64,000 nucleotides of DNA from Cunninghamia lanceolata (Eukaryota > Streptophyta > Pinopsida > Cupressales > Cupressaceae): NCBI GenBank assembly GCA_027924645.1, contig BSBN01000860.1, positions 9,548,001-9,612,000 on the forward strand, given 5' to 3'. The number at the start of each line of letters is the position of its first letter. The stretch's first letter is position 1. This document shows positions 58,123 to 64,000 of this stretch, in pieces. Made by a program: the position numbers and the translations under genes. The notes below the pieces were generated by a model. That model searched no databases and had not been told where the DNA came from. It saw only the letters and a list, made by a program, of their open reading frames with translations.

Positions 58123-60358
58123 ATGGCATTATTTGATTAGTTTGATGATGCCACTCGGGCTCAATTGGCTAAGTTGGGGCTTCTGATAGCGGCATCGATG
58201 CCAATGCTACGAGTCCATAGAGCTCTGATGACAGCAGTAGTGGAGCGGTACCGTTAGGAGACCTGCACATTTTTGCTTATGACTGGGGAGATTACTATCA
58301 CACTTGAGGATGTGTATCACATCCTTAAGCTACCTATTCACGGTCAGCGGGTGAGATATGACATGAGGAGGGGACGGAGGGCCCTGATCAGAGTGTTTGG
58401 CTAGGATCACATTGTCTTATCAGTAGATGGTAGGGAGATGAGTTATGAGGGGACTCTGGCGGTGGGTGTAGATCCATTTGCTTTATTCCTGTACGCATTG
58501 ATTGGTGGTGTGGTGATGCCGGATAGACGGGGCAGGGGATTCCCAGTTGGATGGGGAGAGATGATCGAGGGGATGGTTAGGCATGAGACCGTGTATGCCT
58601 GGGGGCTAGCGATGTTGGGGCAGCTATATCATGAGATGCATACAGTTGTCTATCTTTATGATTCAGCATTGTCATCCGGGGTCACTCTGTTACACGTGTG
58701 GATTTGGGAGCACATTACAGTTACCCGGCTGACGTGTGGGTACTATCGCCGTCCATTTGAGGCCTTTGTATTCTTATATCGGGATGCTGAGTACACTTAT
58801 ACTGGTTACGTTTGGTACTGGAGACAGATGCTGGATGATGTCATTTGGGTGACCTGGTGACCCTACATCAGAGTAGAGCCGTGGCCTGATGATGATATTC
58901 ACCTGCCCTTTGCTTTTCAGCAACGGTATTTGATGGGTCGTGGAGACCACACGATCAACATGTATTTGCCATCGCGAGTTATGCAACAGTTTGGGTTGCG
59001 GTAGGATACACCGCAGCAGATGGCCATCTTTGCACGGACCTGCCATGATGCACGCTTCTAGCCTATAGCCATACAGCCACAGGTCGCTTTAGCTGATTTT
59101 GCATCTTTGCATCCATTATGGTGGGATTGGGGAGTATGGTCAGGGATGCAGGTACTACACTTGCATATGATATATGGTGGTAGTTGTGGTAGCTGACGCG
59201 GTTTACTGATCCAGCTGAGGAGGTAGTCCCTGCGGAGGAGGCAGTGGGGTCAGGGGATGATGATTCAGATGATGATGGGGATGATGACTCTGATGGAGAT
59301 GATTTCCTGGACGAGGGGGAGGAGATCATTGCAATCTACATCATGGAGGTTGGGAGGGATGGAGAGGAGAGGGTGGTTGGGGACATGGTCAGCTGATGGA
59401 TGTGCTGGCGACAGCTGGATAGGTGTCCCAGCAGCAGGTGAGACAGCAGGCACCTGTACAACAGGTTCCTGTTGAGCAGGTTTAGATTAGAGTGGGGCGA
59501 CAGTATAGAGGGCCTCGATAGCGCGGGGGACATCTGAGGGTGGATAGGGGGTCTACCCCCACCACAGGTAGTGCAGCAGCAGGCTGTTGTGGTAGGACAA
59601 CAGGTAGCAGGGTAGTAGGCAGAGGCAGGCCCTTCAGGGGCAGGTGGAGAGGCTGAGGTTGAGAGGGTGGCATCCCGACGGCAAGCTCAGGGTGAGGAGG
59701 AGGAGATTGAGACTTTGAGAGCACAAGGGGCAAGCCTACAGGAGGCATTGGAGAGCTAGGAGGTAGAGTTGGTTCAGTTGCGGGGGGCAGTGGCCTTATT
59801 GGATGGGTCAGATGGATAGGTGGCTGCATTGCAGGCACAATTAGCCCAGGCTCAGGGTGACATTGTGATTTTGACTGGAGAGCGGGATGCAGCACTTGCG
59901 AGGGTACATCAGGTAGAGACTACAGTGGGTAGCTTACAGGGTTCAGGTGCTGGTCTTGTCCCATTTTTGACAGTGATGCAGACACAGTTGTCTCAGGCAC
60001 AAACATAGTCATATCAGCTACAGGGACAGTTGACTCAGGTACAGGGGTAGCTGTCACAGGCACAGGGGGAGCTGGCAGAGACTAGAGGGCAGGTGGAGTG
60101 TTATCGGGGCCTTTATTACGCAGCAGTGTCGGCAGAGCAGAATGCACCGAGTTACAGTCAGGTCAGTGGATCGAGGGCATCCAGGTCTCATAGGTCTAGA
60201 TCTGTTTAGAGTGTCCAGCAAGCGATGGGTCCCCCATCACATGTGCCCCAGCAGGTTCCATAGGTTCAGGTTCAACCACAGCCACAGCCACAGACAGAAC
60301 CACAGCCACGACCAAGGTCAGAGTCTCCCACTCCCTTAGAGAGAGGATCCTCCATGTG
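58123..60358 (+). pseudogene. Antisense plant-mobile-domain (PMD) frame of the Tat element
   Basis: Starting near the Met at 58123, the frame gives the PMD pattern: FLLMTGEITITLEDVYHIL, KLPIHGQRV, then DPFALFLYALIGGVVMPDRR, YAWGLAMLGQLYHEMHTVVY, LLHVWIWEHI. The longest open part is 58438-58860. A frameshift near 59130 leads to an acidic stretch (GDDDSDDDGDDDSDGDD), then a Gln/Ala-rich coiled coil (about 59690-60090) and a Pro/Gln-rich tail ending near 60358. In-frame stops are mostly TAG. PMD proteins occur in MULEs, gypsy elements and host genes such as MAIL1. Here it lies antisense, between integrase and the 3' LTR, as known for extra frames of some Tat elements. It is broken in this copy. 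Confidence 0.75.
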
Positions 60359-62882
60359 ACAGTTATATCATGTTAGCCCTTAGAGGCATTGTATCAGGAC
60401 ATTAAATTTTTTGATGTATATATGAGCGATGCATTTTTGGCGATGATGATGTATGATATGATGTTGTTTGATGGTCTATTTGTTTATTTATGATGCTCTT
60501 ATGTGATAATGATGATGCTTATGATGATGGATGCACTATGTTTTATGGATTATGTGCTATAGATGTGTTTTGTTTATGCAATGCACTATGTTGATGTTAT
60601 GGATGTACCTATTGATGTAACATGATGGATGTAGTGATTGTTTACTTATTGTGATATGTGCATGTTTGTGATCTATGGTCTATGATGTATAATGCAAATA
60701 AATGTTCAAATTAATAAACATTTATTATGGATGCAAAAATGTGATGCAATGGAAATGTATGTTTATCTAAATAAACACATGTTATGTACGTAGCTAAATG
60801 TTTACTGATTTATGCAATGTAATGATTTATAAAATGTCACTAGTGATTATGCAATGCAATGTAAATGGGATGATTGATAAAATGAACCTAATGATTATGC
60901 AATTTACATGATTATGCAAACTAAAGGATTCTCATAAATGAACCTAAATGTTTATGCAATTTAAAAGATTCTAAAATGTAGTTAATGAAATGCAACTTAA
61001 ATGATTCTAGAATGAACCTAATGAAATGTAAATGATATGTGATGTGCAAACTAAAGGATTCTAACATGTACTTAATGAAATGCAAATTAAAATGAGATGA
61101 TATGGAAGATGCAAACTAAATGATAGGTGAGATGCAAAGTGGGTGATATGTGAGATAATTAAGTCTTGATACACATGATGTTCTTTGTTTGACCCTGAGT
61201 GGTGGGGCTATGTGAAAGGGGACCAGGTGGGGAGAGGATAGGGGTGTATGGATGGGGTATGGATAGGATTGGGAGCGTCTAGAGGATGGGGGTGGAGAGA
61301 TGAGAGGATTGTTAGGTCATAAGACACCACGTCATTGAGTGGGGGTTTACTTTGGTTCAAGATGTGTTAAGTGGGAGTAAGATGGGGGAGTTGGATTAGT
61401 GAGGGGATTTTAGATGGGGGGGAGATAGGGTAGGTGATTACGAAATCTAGACCCAGATGGTATTGTTGAATGAGTGATTAGGATGATGATTTTGAGCTAG
61501 AAACAGTAGTTACATAAGATTAATTGAGAGCATTTCTTAGTTTACTATAGCAATGTAGGATACAGTTCACAAATGTATGAAATGACCTAGGTGATGATAT
61601 ATATCCCACGATTGCATGGACTAGACCCACAAACAATAGGTTGATTTCATGCATGCCCAAGGTAGTATAATCTTGCCTAGCCTAGGAAGGGGACTCATAG
61701 TGTTGAGTGCTAATAGTACATATAAGGTTTTGATGCCTGTATATGTAAATGAGACACATCATACTAGAACCGACCCAGGCCTCAAGATATGAATACTAGT
61801 CTTGGAGTAATGAAATCAACCCACAAGCACAGCATACAGAAACAATAACCATGTCTACTCTAGGTGTTGTCTGCCACTTACCATGATATAATGAGATCAA
61901 GGTAGCTTTGGAGATGACTTAGAGTGAGACAAAAAAGATAAAAATCAATAATAAAAAAGACCAATGAAAAGATACAAATAGCCTTTGTGTACTCTTACCA
62001 AGAGACATGTTGATAGGATGATAGATTTTTGTCCATCGTAGGAATGATATATCCTAGGACGCGAATCGGTTGGATTTTGTTGGATAATGTTTGAAAGGTG
62101 GGCAAAAGGACAGTCAGGCTATGTGTAGGATTATGGTTGGTATGTTGATTGATGATTTTTGCGTTAGGGACCATGTTCCAATTGTAGACTTAGCGTGTGC
62201 ATCATTTATTTGGGTCCAGTAAGCCCGGTAAATGGGGACCATCCAAACGGGTTGGATGGGTGCATCTTAGGTACCTGAGTATTAGGAATGTCCTTTGTAT
62301 TCCAGACTGCCTACATACCCTATATCCACCGGATCAAGGTACTTTCAAGATGCGGGTGAGATGAATATGTAGTTTTGGCGAGACTTGATGATGTGGGAAT
62401 GGGTTGGGATGGTTGTGATGGTGGTGATTGATGTATGTTTTGATGATTGCGAGTTGCAGCGAGATCGATGTATGGGGTGATTTGCAGTGAATTGTGTTGT
62501 TTTTGGTTTTTCTGTGTTTTGTATTATTTTTGGATTTTTTGATTTTCTGCTATACAAAAGGAAGCTTACAAGGATCCTCATTCCATGGGTTAGCCTTGGG
62601 TGGGATAGTGCGGGGTGGTTGATAGGATTCAATGTTTCACAATTCCAAGCCATGGGATGTGTGGGATATGGAGTGCTATGATGGAAAGAGGACTTATTAG
62701 ATGGTAGAATTGGCCACTACGCATGGCGCCTGAAACAAGTTTTCACCATGGTACTTATCCAAGGTGTTACCGAAGTGATTTTCACCATTGGAAGTTTTTA
62801 TTGCACTTGGGTTTTTCTTGATTTTTTGATTTTTTAAATTTTTCTATTATTTTAATTTTTTTGACTTGGGGTACCTGATGGG
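60359..62882. repeat. AT-rich spacer with loose tandem repeats, Tat element
   Basis: Between 60640 and 61150, phrases such as ATTATGCAATTTAAA, GCAAACTAAAGGATTCT and AATGAACCTAATGAAATG recur about every 35-50 bp. 60420-60640 is ATGATG-rich low complexity. From 61150 to 62880 I see no gene or clear repeat. The whole spacer lies between the antisense frame and the integrase end. Confidence 0.55.
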
Positions 62883-64000
62883 TTATGCATAAAATTTCTT
62901 TAGATGTAGGATGTTCATAGGTTCATCCAGAGGCTGCCCCTCAGGTGTTGCAAGCTGATATGCTCCTGATCCATAGTCGGCTATGACGACATAAGGTCCT
63001 AGCCAATTGGGTTCGAACTTTCCATGCTTAGGACGCTCTTGCAGGTTCTTCTGATTTTCTGTAAGGACAAGGTCACCTACTTCAAATTTTTGGTTTCTGA
63101 TCGTCTTGTTGTAGCTTCTTCTGAGGCGATTTTGATATGCTTGTAGGTGGTTCAACGCATTTAGGTGTTTCTCATCCAGTAATTCTAGCTGGTGCAACCT
63201 TGCGACCCGGTATTCCTCATCAGTGATTATGTTTTGCAGGGATACTCGTAGGGATGGGAGCTTGACCTCAATAGGTAAAATGGCTTCAGATCCGAATACT
63301 AGGGAAAATGGAGTGGCTCCAGTGGGGGTGCAGATGCTTGTTTGATAGGCCCATAGGGCAGGGTTGAGTTGGAGGTGCCAGTCATGGCTAGCTTCATTAA
63401 TTGTCTTCTGTAGGATGCGCAGGATGGTTTTATTGGAAGCTTCTACTTGACCATTTCCTTGAGGGTAATATGGCATGGAGAAGTGGTGTTTGATTTCAAA
63501 TTTTTTGCACAAAGTGCAAACTTCTTGGTTCTTGAATGGCTTTCCATTATCGGTGATGATGGCATGAGGGATACCATAGCGGCAGATGATATAGTGGAGG
63601 ATGAATTTGGATATTTGGGTTCCAGTGGTGAAGGTGAGTGGTATTGCTTCCACCCACTTAGTGAAGTACTCGGTAGCAGTGATTATGAACTTATGGCCAT
63701 TGGAGGATGGGGGATATATTTTCCCTACGAGGTCGAGTCCCCACTGTGAGAAAGGCCACGGCATCGTGATGGGTTGCAACTCCTATACTGATGTGTGAAT
63801 GAGATCCCCATGCTGTTGACATGGTAGGCATTTTTTGATAAACCGGTAGGCATCTCGGTCCATGGTTGGCCAATAGTATCCAGTCCTCGGGATCTTTTTA
63901 GATAGAGTGGGTCCAATTGAATGTGCCCCACAGATGCCTGCATGTACCTCTTCCAAGGCCACCTTAGCTTCTCTAGAGTCTAAACATCATAGAAGTGTGC
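62883..64000 (-). pseudogene. Integrase of a Tat-lineage Ty3/gypsy element (partial at window edge)
   Basis: Minus-strand frame 63779-62883 has the integrase core with all three acidic sites: WGLDLVGKI, then AIITDNGKPFKNQ, then YYPQGNGQVEASNK. A C-terminal domain with EVGDLVLTENQKNLQERPKH and GPYVVIADYGSGAYQL follows, and no chromodomain. These features fit the non-chromoviral Tat/Athila branch. Upstream, the frame continues past one TAG into the zinc-binding N-terminus (CLPCQQHGD, about 63830) and off the window. Apart from that stop the enzyme looks intact. The long distance from here to the 3' LTR (5.9 kb) is filled by the antisense frame and spacers. Confidence 0.85.

Noticed and set aside
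59063..59895. Minus-strand Ser- and Pro-rich frames
   Set aside because: They are opposite the acidic and Gln-rich tail of the PMD frame and have no independent support.

Overview
The window looks like nuclear DNA from a seed plant, most probably a conifer of the cupressophyte group. Spliced plant genes with GT-AG introns lie far apart in AT-rich DNA packed with nested Ty3/gypsy, Ty1/copia, LINE and DNA-transposon remains. The two intact genes are class IV chitinases whose sequence resembles, from memory of the family, the conifer pollen/defence chitinases known from Cryptomeria. No search could be run, so the species call is inference.

Layout. 1-2.9 kb: chitinase copy 1 with its promoter, which carries a small inverted-repeat element. 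3.3-8.2 kb: a solo gypsy-type LTR (target duplication CATGC) with a non-autonomous copia element nested inside it (target duplication GAGGT). 9.8-10.6 kb: a decayed reading frame. 10.6-16.6 kb: a second copy of the chitinase upstream region that ends before any gene. It is split by a 3.9-kb insertion that carries an array of about eleven nested palindromes spaced about 118 bp apart. 16.8-20.8 kb: a dead L1-type LINE (minus strand) holding a 976-bp terminal-inverted-repeat (TIR) element. 20.8-25 kb: a gag fragment, repeat-rich DNA and a second TIR element.

25.0-35.3 kb: an old gypsy element (minus strand) whose gag is interrupted by a chromovirus with three LTR copies and a captured piece of CACTA transposon gene. 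35.3-42.5 kb: an older chromovirus relic split by a plus-strand chromovirus, whose reverse transcriptase is in turn split by a 331-bp TRIM element. 42.5-46.4 kb: no gene seen. 46.4-48.8 kb: chitinase copy 2. 50.2-51.3 kb: a PRAF-type (RCC1/FYVE/BRX) pseudogene. 52.6-55.3 kb: a compact gag-only LTR element with an open 329-codon frame. 55.9-64.0 kb: the 3' half of a Tat-lineage gypsy element (minus strand). It carries a plus-strand, antisense plant-mobile-domain frame, preceded by an 18-bp AGCGCTAT-type minisatellite.

The only likely working genes are the two chitinases: secreted, chitin-binding, acting in wall defence or pollen. They share a short, nearly identical core promoter but differ further upstream. 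Almost all else is mobile DNA at different stages of decay, and target-site duplications give the order of many insertions.
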